Shown one piece after another: positions 1 through 12,141 of a stretch of 64,000 nt of DNA. The stretch lies in contig OX438742.1 in assembly GCA_949316235.1 (NCBI GenBank), positions 37,640,853-37,704,852 of the forward strand. The letters run 5' to 3'. This DNA comes from Oegoconia quadripuncta. Its lineage: Eukaryota; Arthropoda; Insecta; Lepidoptera; Autostichidae. Every line of letters starts with the position of its first letter. Within the stretch, counting starts at the first letter, position 1. Position numbers and translations under genes: made by a program. The notes below the pieces were generated by a model that was given only the letters and a program-made list of their open reading frames with translations, had not been told where the DNA came from and ran no database searches.

Positions 1-606
1 GTCTCAAGACCATTTTTTCTGATGCCGTTTTAATATGCAACAGATTCTCAAGCGTCAACTTGAGGCCATGTCAATCTTGAGAACGGTTTATTAATACGGG
101 CCTAAAAGACCGGATAATGGTCGCAGGAAGTCGCTGGATGCAGGCCGCTTCCTACCGGTCACTCTGGAATTCTACTGGGGACACCTGTGGCTGAGATGAT
201 AATTTTCGAAATATTTGTTAAAATTTTAAGTTGATATGAAGATAGAGTATGCCGTATAACAATACTCCAATATTAGTTATTTAATTTTTAACATTATTTT
301 ATTGTTATTTTTGCTTCAATGGCCAATACGTAAAGTACTTACAACAGAAAAGTTAAAATAACTAGTTGATTATTTGTATCGGCGGCGATGGGTATAGGTA
401 TACGGCCCACAGGTTTTACTCGTCTACATCGTTGCTAGTATTATAGCATTCTAAGATATTATGTAAATTAATATTAAAGATAAAAAAATAAAAACTGGTC
501 CGATAGCGTCGGATGTTGTTTACAGTCATTCTCGGTGCCACAGCCGGTTGATAAAACTCGTTGATCCGTTTATTTTAGCGCAGTCGTGCATCAAACGGCG
601 AAGTAG
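1..606. other. Window start: repeat fragments and upstream region of the LC3 locus
   Basis: Bases 1-110 resemble a repeat seen again near 43990-44110 in the opposite orientation, sharing a CAACAGATTCTCAAGCGTCA-type core and an AATACGGGCC end; this looks like a MITE fragment. Bases 120-190 translate on the plus strand to a piece reading SRWMQAA then RSLWNS, which resembles the C-terminus of lepidopteran RTE-type reverse transcriptases. From about 200 to 606 the DNA is AT-rich. A promoter for the LC3 gene is expected here; the stretch around 560-600 (GCGCAGTCGTGCATCAAACG) could hold an initiator, but I see no TATA box I would defend. Confidence 0.4.
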
Positions 607-675
607 ATGGTAGTTAGTCGCCAATCATTACCGTTGACGTGCATGCAAGCAGTGAGCGGCAAATTTGAAAGAAAA

Positions 676-3600
676 ATGGAATTGAACTTAAAAAATATCT
701 TTATAAAGCGTGATGTGAACCATAACGTGAAAGAGTGCTTCAAATCTAAGAAGTCATTTAGTAAGTATAATTTAGTTATTATGTTACAACTATTTTTAAA
801 TTAAATTGAACCAAGTATTATTAATAGCATCTTAGTGATTTGAAATAGAAACAATTATGTTATTGTGCTCAGCGTTTTATTGCAGTAACAGTTTTGAAAA
901 CTTAATATGACAAATTATAAGAACCTACTTGGAAAAATGGAACATTTTTATAAAAGTAGTTAGGTAGGTACCTATTAAAATCAGTTGCCCGCATATTAGC
1001 CAGCTAAAATTAGTTACTATTATATTCGCAGTCTTACATCTGTGACTGATCATCATGTTCCCTTTTTCTGTACAAAAGGTATAAGCTTTGCGAAATTGCT
1101 ATTATTTAATAATAAGAAACAATCGCGCAGGTCTAAATTAAGCGTATGAATATTCAAAATATAGATTACCGCTGCAAGTAGCGGCATCTGAGCTTTAAAA
1201 TTACATGTTCGATTCCAAAGCAGGATAATTTCACAAATATTTTACAAACTAATATACTTAATTTTTATCTCAAGTACTTTCTACATTTGTGATACAAATT
1301 CTGATACATATACCACGCTCGGTCCTCGGCCTTACTCAACATCTAGGTGGCCCATTTGTGGCTTAATAATAAATTTTTCATATTGGTGTTTATAGGAGTA
1401 GATTATATAAACAATGTAGAACAGAAACGTGACACCAGCTCCGTAAATAATTTAGAAATTTCATATTAAAATAAATACGTCGATTAGCCTTTAAAAAAGG
1501 ACCCCTTATGGGACGAAAATTTCATTTTTGTTCTGGTACTATTATTTATTGAGTTCTTTTCTCAGCTATTTACTTCGGGTTACCTTTACAGCAATGTCAG
1601 TTGCATATCTCTATTATTTACGGAATTATAAAGTTTATTCAAATAGTTATGCTTAATACGAATGTTGCGACAACAATGGTGGTAACATAAATTCATAATT
1701 AAGGCTGACTGCATCACTGACTAAGACTATAGAAAATTCTAGTTTTCAACTTAGAATAAACTGTAATAAAGGAGACAGCCATCCTCTGAATACTGGCGTA
1801 GCATAACGTTATAATGTGACAGGGGTTGTTTGTTACAGAATATGAATAGGGAGTTTAACAGAGTTTGAAATCCTATATTATCGGCTTGTGACACTTTTCT
1901 TTCACAACGTGAACATTCTACATAATAATCATATGTATGTTATACATATGTATGTTATACATATGTATGTCATATATATGTATGTTATTCATATGTGGAC
2001 GTCTTGTGGTTGATATGATGACGCTTATACTATAATTGTATAATAAATTGGATAGACGATATTATATTTATGTAAAAGTTATAAAATCTAAAATATTAAT
2101 ATAAGTATGTATAACAATATTCTGTATATAGTATAAGGTAAATGTCTAAATATGCTTATAATTATATCACTATAGGTTGAAATAGAGGTGAGAGCTACCT
2201 CTGGATTGCTTGCAGTCGTGACTGCGAACTTACTAAATAATAATTAACAGAAACTCATGTGCCGAGATGAGGTCTGAATATGTTATTGCTTCTATGTAAT
2301 TAAGGCCACAAGTAAAATAATCATGTGAATATATTAAGTACAAGTTGTTCGTTAAGTATCTCAAATATTTTGGTATATGTCAAATATCTTCAAATAGTTT
2401 CCACTGATTAATAAGTCACGTAACGTTTTTTAAGACATGCTCTCGAGTCCGACCACGTAAATGCTATTCTAATATACTTCATAATATTAAAAAGTGCTAA
2501 TAAATATAAGGCGTGAATCACAATATCCATCATATTCAAACAATTGTTTAAATACGTACGGATTAGCGTCTTTCCCGCACGTAAGCATATTCACATGGCT
2601 GCTTTTCGAACAGTGTGTGACTGTGATTACTAGGACTAGGAACTATTTGCATGTTAATATTAATGTACGAGTGCGTGAAAAACGCCTCCGTCCAGTTAAC
2701 AACATTTTTAAACAATTCTCTGCGTAAGTATTATCATTAATAAATATAAAATCACACAAGTACGAACTGTACTCAGAATCTGAGGGTTTCGTACCAAGCA
2801 ATCCTGTAAATATAAAGTGACATCAAGATCATTGAAAGGGAAGGTGACCTTTGTTGGGTTTCGATCTGCATAATTTGCCTCCTCCAATGATTTTTTTTAT
2901 ATTTGAGCTATGCGCGGGTCTTGAAAGAAACCCCTATGCAGTGTCTTCAATCTCGCGGTTTCCAGAGCAGGTATCAATTTTAGATCTCAAACGGAACAAC
3001 TTTCGTTTCGAACTAGGAATTTCTCGGTAAAGTTGTAAGACTTCCACATACAAAATCATTTGGTATGGAAACCCTCAGCTGTTACACGGTTCACTAACAT
3101 GCATCTACAAAATTAAATTAACGATATGAACTATAATAGTGATTGATTATACAACAATACTACAAATTTCTTTCACGCAATGAAGCATTTACTATTGCTT
3201 CAGACACTCGTATTATAAAATATGCATAACATGCTACTACAATAGACACATATCTATAGAGGACTCTAATTAACTAATTTATAATTATTAAATAAGCGTG
3301 AGAGGATAATTAGGTATAATAAGTGCCAATTACACCAAAATTTGCTGTTAACGAAGTTCGTACTATAAAATACCTACGACAATATTTGAATTTCAACCTT
3401 ATAAACAAATTAATAATTGAATAGTTATATAAAATTACCAAATTAATCATTTAATTTGTTTGCACGAATACGAAGTATCTACGTGACGACCTGCGCATAC
3501 AACTATTATTTATTATAACACATAATACATACATATTTACGTAGCTATTTACACAACTTGTTGATATAAGATGTTAATTATATTATAATTGTTATTTATG

Positions 3601-6600
3601 CTAGTTGTGTATCGCCCCTTTTTTTAAATATAACTCTTATTGCATTTGTATATATGAACACCTTGAGATAAAAGTTCAGCAGGTTGTGATAAAATGTATA
3701 GGTAACTTATTAGTACATAAGGCGTATGCGATTGCTTGTAGTTATATTCACATAGTTGTTTATTACATAATTAACAGTAATTAAGCCATTGTTTTTAATT
3801 ACAGTCAGCAGAAAGACCGAAGTTATGATGATTAGAAATAAATTTCCGACGAAAATACCAGTAAGTGTTAAGATTATTGCTTTCAGTATTACAAATATAC
3901 TACATAATACTATATAATAGGTAAATATTGTAATATTGTACAATTACTAAATATTTTACAATAACTAATATAAGAGGAACTTTATACGTATTAGATTTTA
4001 TATATAAAGCTAAATGGCTATATATCTCAATAAAACTTAGTAATAATTATTGGGTACCTACCACGATAATTAGAATAATCTTATTCCAAGGGAAACAAAG
4101 ACTTGACAACATCAATTGAATAATAATCAAACACTGGGCATTCAGCACGCCATTGAAATAAAAATGATCCCTAATATTTTTTCAACATATTTAACTACAC
4201 CGATATTAAAGACTGAGGCAAAACGACGAGACACGTGTGCTCGAGGAGTTAGCGCTTGGCCTCAATCACACCTGATGTTAAGTGAAGATGAGGGCGAAGG
4301 TGCAAGCACGTCAAAAGTCACGATCTTTATCCCACATGGGGTGGTCAGTGATACACCAAACAAAGCGTTTGGGTGTTCCCAATATTAAAAGATTCATGCT
4401 TGATACAACATCGACGTTTCACCTTCGAAATATATAGAAATACACACGTGACAGGAGGTGAGCCCATCACCGTTAAAACGTGCAAGTCTGAGATGTTTTT
4501 TAGTGGAAAATCCCCTAGCCGCCTTTAACACACCCACGTGAAGAGATGGGTTCGTTCCATTGTTTTTAAGTGCCAAACAGTGCACCCTAACCCGGTTACC
4601 CGCACAGAAATAATACAGGTATGAACTTTTACAGCTTATAGTTGAGAAGTATCACAAAGAGAAAAACCTGCCTACTTTAGAAAAAACCAAGTTTCTAGTT
4701 CCTGAAGACATTACAATGTCGCAATTTCTAGTAATAATTCGCAACCGGATCAAAATCAAACCTAATCAGGTAATTTATTTTTTATTTTATTACACTATAA
4801 CTGCTTATTGAAATGGATAAACACTTAACAGTCTTATTCCAAAAAAATTACAAACGCTTTATAAGCCTGTTTTAGTTATAGTGTGTTTTGTCTCTGTCGT
4901 TCATAAGGAAATGTTGTAATGAAAGAAAGTGACAAAACATACTTTAACTAAAACAGGCTTATAAAGCGTTTGTAAATTTTTAGGAATAAGAGGCTAACAT
5001 TGTTAATCATATAACTGTAAAACATCTAATAAACCTGTTTCAGTTAATATATATTTTGTCTCTATCCAAACTATCTAAATTCTTAGTTTTTTAAATAAAA
5101 AATAGTTTCCATGTTCATTGGATCAGCTGGATGCAACCTATTTTGAATCCAGCTGGATTACGACTAAACCATCTTTAACCTTGGACTTCATCTTTAATAT
5201 CAGGTGTGAATAAGGTTAACGGTAACCGATAGTGACCAGTTTTTATACAAAGCGTAATAGACCAAAATATATAAGAAATGAAGAGATATTTTGTGTATTT
5301 TAGTAATAGAAATTTATATTTAGCTTGCGGGAATGACATAATTATATTTAAATTTCCCAGTTAATGGTGGGATTATTTCGTCAATTTTGTTTTAATATAA
5401 AAAAATGTCGAAACAATTAAAATAAAATTGTAAACACATCACTCGCTGCATTCACGCAAACTAGACCCTACCATCTTTAATTGTTATTACTGAAACACAG
5501 AAAATGAGTTCATAACAGTTTGTATGAAAACTGGATACTATTGACCGCCCTTAAGTGCTAACCTATTATGTAATAACTATAAACCCCAGAGTCTCTCGAA
5601 ACGAAGATGTTATCCAGATAAAGCAATCAATTGTTTTAATAATTTAGAAACGGTTAAACCGATATCCATCAAACAAGGCTAAGAATCATCGCGCAATTAA
5701 GTAAATCTTTCGAAAATCAAAAATCGTTTTTAAGACGGTTCCGCCGTTTTGGCACGACAAAGCGTTATGTACGTGACCTATTGTTGTACTCTGTTATTGT
5801 AATATTTTGGTGCAATAAAGAATATAATAATATAGACATAAACAACATCAAACATCCCTCTTTTGCTTGGGTGTTTAAAAATATTAGTTTAAAGATTAGT
5901 TAAAAGCGTACCCTAAACCGACGAGCATGTATGAACAACCTTATGAGAGTGAAGGAAGCAGAAGAGGTGTGTCAGGATCGTAGCAAGTGGAAGTCTGTGG
6001 TCTCTGCCTACCCCAACGGGAAACAGGCGTGACATTATGTATGTATGTATGTTAAAAGCGTCTGTCACCAAAACGGCTGAACAGATTTATAAATGGTTTT
6101 TTTATTTCTGAAAGGTGGTGTTTGTTGTCCACGTCTGGTTGATAGAAATCGGTTCAACTGTTTGGAAGACATTTTGTTTCATAAGACTCTCGGGTGTTTA
6201 CTAAATGCTCAAATTATAGTTATAAAATAAAATTAATTATTTGTAGTCAAATCAACTGTAACTTGTTTGCATCTCCTAAACAAACAAACAACAGGATAAG
6301 CAGACAATAAACAAAGTAAACTAACAAACACCTAGTTTCAATGTTATGTTATAATTCATATGCGTAAAGGTATATGCCGATTATAGTTCTGGCTTATCAG
6401 CCATCCCACTATTTAAAAGTACAAGTAATATAGGAACAGTCGACCCCAACTGAAGAGGAAGTCAGCTAGGGTTTTAAATCGATTGAAAGTGTTAAGCTTT
6501 TAAGCGGCCGACCATATTACCTACATACATGAAAATATTCTAGACCACTATTACGCGGCATTATTTTTTAAAATTATGAATTATATTATAATGTACGAAC

Positions 6601-7603
6601 ACGATGGATATCCAACTTCTCTATTGGTTATTTATTTGTAACGGACTCTAAAATCCACTATAACAAGAAAATACTCTAATATATGAATTACTCTCTAATG
6701 TAAGTATAATAAAATAATCTATCAATTATTTAATTTGATTGCCCAAGACTTATATTAAAATTAGCTACGTTTGATTTACTATTTTGAAGGCAGTTGTATA
6801 CATATAATCAGCTTTTAAAAGTATAAAGCCATTATTTAAAAGTATTAAGCTATTATTAATTTAGATAATTTATAATCTTACAAAGCCATAGAGATATTAA
6901 AAAGGTCAGATTATCTAAGTAGAACATTCTGCTCGCAACTAGTTAATATAGACTACATCATTCAATTAATTTTAATATGAGATAGTAACTATTCCAGACC
7001 AATCATGTATATGTATATAATTTATCAATGTTCTTTGTTGCCAGGATCATTTCACTAGTTAATATAAACAATATTCCCGGCGTTCCATCCCGGAGGCATT
7101 ATTTAGGCACGAGTTAGTTATTGCACTTAGTATATAATTGTCTATATATAAACTATAAATATAAACACAAGAATTTAACAGGAAAGCTACTACTTATAAA
7201 TATGCATCTGTAATAAAAAAATAATAATGAGTGTTTGCTATGTGCGATAGTGAATTTATTTATCTGTCTGTTTGTTTTATATTTATGGCTACATGACTGA
7301 ACTGATTTCCATAACATTTGGCAGAGTTAGATATCTGGAGACCCTTAGCACGACACTGGAATGTGAGGTCAATCGAAAACATTCCACGCCAATTCCAATA
7401 ACAAATACACAAATTTAACAAACGTTAACAGCAATATATAATTATATTTTCAACAGACGTTGTACCTGATAATCAACAACAAGTCAATGCTCAGCATGAG
7501 CCTGACTATGTCCCAAGCATATAATTATTACAGCGATGAGGACGGCTTCCTCTACATTACCTATGCCGCACAAGAGGTTTTCGGTTACCAAGACGGTAAG
7601 TAA
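676..7603 (+). CDS. LC3C-like Atg8-family ubiquitin-like protein, copy a (4 exons)
   Basis: Atg8/LC3 proteins are conjugated to phosphatidylethanolamine on autophagosome membranes and bind cargo receptors and adaptors. Exons: 676-760, 3805-3860, 4635-4769 and 7457-7603, giving 140 aa. All junctions are GT-AG and the phases agree (1, 0, 0). Visible hallmarks are FKSKKSF near residue 22, IRNKFPTKIP, the TKFLVP core strand, DEDGFLYITYAAQEVFG, and then a five-residue tail YQDGK after Gly135, so the precursor would need Atg4 cleavage. The sequence is closer to LC3C than to the GABARAP-type Atg8 of flies. ATG 676 is preferred for its AAAATGG context; in-frame ATGs at 607 and 646 would lengthen the N-terminus. 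The stop codon lies in GGTAAGTAA, which is itself a good splice-donor match. No AATAAA is seen between the stop and the next LC3 exon at 7817. Confidence 0.85.
761..3804. other. Intron 1 of LC3-a
   Basis: A 3-kb AT-rich intron with donor GTAAGT and acceptor TTACAG. It holds the short tandem repeat at 1927-1990. I see no other gene in it. Open frames at 2494-2727 and 3710-3943 (minus) have no recognisable content. Confidence 0.6.
1927..1990. repeat. Short tandem repeat, period about 15-16 bp
   Basis: About four units of CATATGTATGTTATA with slight variation. It is partly palindromic because each unit contains CATATG. Confidence 0.85.
3861..4634. other. Intron 2 of LC3-a, with a SINE tail
   Basis: Donor GTAAGT, acceptor TTACAG. 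Positions about 4256-4345 match, in reverse orientation, the 3' half of the SINE present at 48937-49274 (CTCAATCACACCTGATGTTA, then AAGTGAAGATGAGG). The rest, including 4394-4600, is unassigned. Confidence 0.5.
4833..4990. mobile_element. MITE with about 60-bp inverted repeats
   Basis: CTTATTCC...TTACAAACGCTTTATAAGCC at the left is matched in reverse complement by GGCTTATAAAGCGTTTGTAA...GGAATAAG at the right. The element is 158 bp, sits inside LC3-a intron 3 and has no coding content. A decayed half-copy with the same CCTGTTTCAGTTA motif follows at about 5020-5060. Confidence 0.75.
5930..6045 (+). mobile_element. 3' end of an RTE-like LINE
   Basis: The plus strand encodes KEAEEVCQDRSKWKSVVSAY followed by PNGKQA and a stop, then a short ATGT-rich tail. 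I recognise this as the C-terminus of an RTE-type reverse transcriptase common in Lepidoptera. Only the last 30 or so codons remain, so this is a typical 5'-truncated copy. Confidence 0.7.
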
Positions 7604-7816
7604 CGAAGCTGTTGTTAAAAATATTACGGCACGTAAGTCCGTCCGTGACAGACTTTGCAAATAACAACGCATCTATCATTTTTAAATTCAATTCTACCCG
7701 CAAGTTTAAGATGTTTGTAGACATTTGAATTTAGTTCAACTCTTATTGTATACGGTTTTTATAAGTTATGACATTTAAGTACACATATAATATAAATATT
7801 TATTGTTTTTACTTAG
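7604..7816. other. 213-bp spacer between the two LC3 exon sets
   Basis: It holds no AATAAA, no obvious promoter and no convincing first exon for copy b. An ATG at 7768 opens a frame that runs without a stop into exon 2b, but the encoded stretch includes the pyrimidine tract of the acceptor (TATTGTTTTTACTTAG), so it is more likely intronic. Confidence 0.6.
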
Positions 7817-8892
7817 ATATGGAATCCAACCAAGAAGTCAAAGCTATTAGACATAGATTCCCAAACAAGGTACCGGTATGTATCAACTATTTTCTTTGTT
7901 GTTTTTCAATGCAATTTTCATGGGTTATTTACGTATTTCAATGTTTTTGACTTTTAGTTATACGTACAGCGATTTGCCAGGGAACGAGAAGTACCAGCTT
8001 TGGGCAGAAACAAATTTCTAGTGCCACAAGAGCTTACCATGTCCCAGTTTTTATACATAATAAGGACGAAGTTGAAATTAAGAGATTCGCAAGTGAGTAA
8101 TAATGAATGTCAGACCTTTACAGTCAAAAAATCCTTAAACAAGCCTTCAACAAGTGTCTATCTATTGTTTTGAGAGTGTTATCAAAATCATGTTTAACAC
8201 TCACTAATGTTCTCATGTCTTTTAAATAATTCTCATGTTTAACTAGTGGTTAACCTCGAAAACAATATAAGTAGGAAAAAAGTATATTTTAAACACTGTT
8301 TAGTAAGACACTGTTCTCAATGGTGTTTTTGAGAAAAGAGTGATAAAGTTTACACAAAACATTACAGTCACTTAAACTATAGTTTATATAGGCAACAAAA
8401 TAATACAAGTTTTAAAATGGAAGAAGCTGAATAACAATATCAACGAAAAGACCACAATATTCCTTGGTATATCACGAGTTAGAGAAGTCTGTAGATCACA
8501 TACATTTTGACGGTGAATCCCACACAAGTGAGGACATAGATGGGTCTACTGGAACGGAGGCGACTTTGCCAAAACCATTAAAGTACATCATTAAAAAGCG
8601 TCAATGAGTGATAGTAAGACATAAAGTAATATAATTCTTTAGTAGGGAGAGAAGGCTGCGGGATATAGCGGGACGGGGCCGCAATTCAATTGGATGTCTT
8701 TGGGAGGGAGTCCTATTATGATTTATTTAGGAATAAGGTTAGCCATTTGTTACTTCTCAGGCGCTGTATTTGCTGGTAAATGAAAAGGTCCTGGTCAGTC
8801 ATAGTCTGACTATGGCGCAAGCGTACGAACAGTTCCGAGCACACGACGGCTACCTGCATATCACCTACGCCGCTGAGCAGGCCTTTGGCTAA
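7817..8892 (+). CDS. LC3C-like Atg8-family protein, copy b (3 exons seen)
   Basis: Exons: 7817-7875, 7958-8092 and 8761-8892. The first begins in phase 1, exactly like exon 2 of copy a, and the two later junctions match copy a in phase and position; the third exon is 135 bp in both. Motifs: QEVKAIRHRFPNKVP, RNKFLVPQELTMSQF (very like human LC3C), LTMAQAYEQF, and HITYAAEQAFG ending at the stop. The protein therefore ends exactly on the glycine that is normally lipidated, with no tail to cleave. Its first exon is not obvious. It may borrow exon 676-760 (the phase fits, giving about 136 aa), start at ATG 7819 (107 aa, lacking the N-terminal helix), or start at ATG 7768. A decayed copy is possible, but no frame is broken. 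Confidence 0.78.
8093..8760. other. Intron 3b of LC3-b
   Basis: Donor GTGAGT, acceptor TTCTCAG. AT-rich; I see no gene or recognisable repeat. Confidence 0.5.
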
Positions 8893-10238
8893 GTGAGTGT
8901 GATTCCATTGTCTATCGTTATGTTAAGTATTTTTATGCACGTGCCTTTAGTTAAAGTACAATACAGTTAATGAAGATGTACCATGTATGTACAACATTCA
9001 AAATTGATTGCTAATCAAAAAACTTTTGATCATTCGAGTTCTAGATAAAAATAGCTACACTACTATAATGAATCTAAATTTAGCTACTTTTACGATTTCT
9101 GCTGCAACTATTTTTTTAACTACATTACGTACCTATCGGTGATTAAGGGAACCTTGTAACATTAACAACGTACAAGTAAATTGTGTTTTATAAATGTTAA
9201 TCTTGTATGTTTTTGTATTTTCTTCTTATCACATGTCCTTAACATTGTTTTCTTTCGTATAGGCAAACTTTCAACCAAAAATTTCAAGTATTCACGGTGG
9301 GCGTTGATCAGTTGTTATACTCTTCCTTACCGATGAAATGTGTTACCAGTTTACCTATACAGATTCAAAGACTATGTGGCCATTTCGTACAATGCATTCA
9401 TTAAAAACTACAAGTAACAGAGTAGATAAAAGCCAAAATTACTTATCTGTGGCAGTGGTTTGTAATGGGTAATGATCGAAAAACCAACGATTACAGGTTT
9501 AAATCCCGCTAGTGGTTATTGTGAGATGAATACCAACATGACATATACCCAAGTCATGGGTGTTTATATAAATATTTCGACTACATAATTGATGTAAGTG
9601 TCTGAAATATTTTAATGTCTTCAGCTAGCAAATACTGCAAACTTTAGGCAAATGTTCAATATTATTATACTATTAAGTACATATTCGTACCGAAAACGGA
9701 GTGTATAGGCACTTAAAGCTTATTTGGTAACAGGCTTATACGTTACGGGCACGAGCCAATGTTTGGCGCAGTTTATAAAAATAATGTATCTATCGTGTAG
9801 GTAAATATATGATTCTTATTGTCCAGTAAGTACGGTAGGTATGAGAGTGTTTGAAGTGATGATATTGATGATCCAGATTTATGGGCTTGTTGTTACAACC
9901 CGACGGCAACAGCCCTATACAATGTGTGCACAACCATACAGTAATTATAAAATTGAATATTATTATGTATTGATTTATTGCACGTCAATCCGTTAATGAA
10001 ACATGTAGATAAAACGTAAGTAGGTATAATGTGCAATATTACGAGTTCAATAATAAGCAATAAATAAAAGGTCCATAATTATGTATGATATAGTTACGAA
10101 TACATAACATGAATAGAATGTAGCTAAAATATGTTTAATATTTGTAATAAAGTTGGAGTCTACAATTATCTTCTGTAATCAAAACACCCTCGAAGGCTTA
10201 CGACCTATCCACATTAGTATAAAAATAACAGATATTAG

Positions 10239-10374
10239 TGTCGATTCGGATGTACACCAACTAAACTAAAACCAATTTTAAAGTAGTACTGCCTCTTTCT
10301 CCCTGGAACAGTACGATGCGACGGCACCACTCTAAAACTGGTTTTAGTTTAGTTGGTGTACATCCGAATAGACA
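10239..10374. mobile_element. MITE family 1, copy 1
   Basis: Inverted ends TGTCGATTCGGATGTACACC and its reverse complement extend inward over about 36 bp (AACTAAACTAAAACCA). A second copy lies at 28880-29008 with its centre inverted, showing it is a mobile palindromic element and not a local fold. Confidence 0.8.
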
Positions 10375-12024
10375 CCATTATATTCCTATATCTATGCTAA
10401 GATGAGGATTTAGTTGCATGTTTGTACCTACATGATCCGAGAAAATGTAACCCAGTTACAATTTTCCCTTGAACGATATTAATTTGTTTTTTTCCTTGGA
10501 AACTTTATCTATCGGGAACATGGTAATTGTAACTTTGTCCGAGCGTAAACAAATTGTATTTATACGAAGCAAATGCTCGCGATTCCACTATCACCATGCA
10601 AAATTTTACATTATGCGTTAGGTATATATCGTGTTACTATGTATCTGGCAGGGGTTATTGGCCTACTGTGTTCTAGTCGGATCAATAATTTTGTTTATTA
10701 TCATTCCGCAACTGAAATTAGATCTAGGCATATGTTAGTGGAACATTAATGTGTTTATGCAATGTATGTATATGTAGAATTTAGAATCTATATTTGTACT
10801 TCGATGATAAATGTAACTCATTAAATTTCGATCATTTAGTAAAAAGACGGAACCTATTTAGTACTTACTCCTCCTCATTTTAAGGGGAGACGTAATAAGG
10901 CCTAGATATATGTTGAGCGTGGGTTGTTTCGATGTGATTTTGTATTAATAAATTTAATAAAATTCTTAAATATTTATTGCAAATATGGCCTAAACCTTGA
11001 ACAGCCGCAGAACACTACTTTTCTAATACTAATTTCATAAACGACCACTTGTTTGTCCCACTTCAAGTATCGTCGACCGATAGGCGGTGTGAACCCGTAA
11101 TATTCCATCCACAGTGGTTCGTTCAACACACTCGGCCGTAATATATTTATTTATGTCACAATAATAAGTTTATCAAGGGTCGCGCAGGAGCACAAACAAC
11201 CGTTTTGAGCAGCGAGGACTGTTCTCTCTGGCGATAACATGGATTTATGTCCTTTCCAATAATATCTAATGTCCCCCAGGGCTGTTGTCAAGGGAAACTG
11301 GACAGTAACTGCGAAAGCTATGAACTTGGAAGAATATGTGAAAGTTAAAAACAAAACCAGCTTGCTTTAGTTTGTAAATTTGTCGACTCAATTAAATATT
11401 ATTTTGGTACCACGTAATTGTGTACCCCAGGTTGACCTGAATCTTAGACCTGACCTTATATTGGTCGAATATCTTTCCATCGCTGTTTTTTTTTAATATG
11501 TAAATAATATTGTTATTCTTCTCTTTTCAGATCACATAATTTTGACTGTACATTCGTTTATGCTGGTTTTTCGCGATGTGAAAGAAAAGTAGTGGTAGAG
11601 CTGCTGAGTTCCTGCAATTTAGGGTTTGATAAAAAGACTGATAGTATTTAATTTTTATGTAGTGCTAGTTTAGTATAGATTAGATTTTGAAAGTTTTAGT
11701 TAAGATTATTTTGAAAACTGTCTTTGTAATGGAATCTCGCATAGATTATCAAATATTTTAACGAGGCCGGCCCTAAACAACACGGACTTCATATTTTAAT
11801 TTATATATGTAGTAAATATTTAAGTACCTAAGCAGTTAATGAAATTCACAGAATGAAAATCCTTCGATCTCAAAACGTGCCCGTCTAAATAAGGCTATAT
11901 AAGTGAATTTTATTATAATTGTGTAAAAATATTACTGTGTTAACTACGATCTTATAAAAATGTGAAAATAATGTTCATCATGTAACAATTCTAACAATAA
12001 TATTGCTTAATGAAAATAGTCTTA

Positions 12025-12030
12025 TTTATT
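12025..12030 (-). terminator. Polyadenylation signal of MED29
   Basis: TTTATT on the plus strand is AATAAA on the minus strand, about 112 nt after the MED29 stop. Confidence 0.6.
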
Positions 12031-12141
12031 AAACTAGATCACTGTAACAGTCTACATACCACAGTTTGTACTTGAATACATTTGTTCGTATATGCAATAC
12101 ACTGAGTCTGCTCAACAATCTGTGGTTTGATTGATGTCACG

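Larger units (their letters stand above)
4770..7456. other. Intron 3 of LC3-a
   Basis: A 2.7-kb intron with donor GTAATT and acceptor CAACAG. Besides the MITE at 4833-4990 and the RTE tail at 5930-6045, it holds a decayed SINE tail near 5185-5215 and fragments near 6060-6190 and 7255-7400 that resemble the CAAAACGGCTGAAC / GATTT motif of Helitron-like elements. No other gene is visible. Confidence 0.5.
8893..12141. other. Intergenic region between the convergent LC3 and MED29 genes
   Basis: It holds a decayed SINE head at about 9460-9560 (GGTTTAAATCCCGCTAG B-box-like) similar to the one at 20221, a MITE at 10239-10374, and otherwise unassigned AT-rich DNA. The frame at 11151-11354 (minus) has no recognisable content. 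Confidence 0.5.

Noticed and set aside
7768..7950. Open frame MTFKYTYN... as a separate gene
   Set aside because: It is exon 2b of the LC3 copy read together with its flanking introns; the extra residues come from a pyrimidine tract and a read-through donor.
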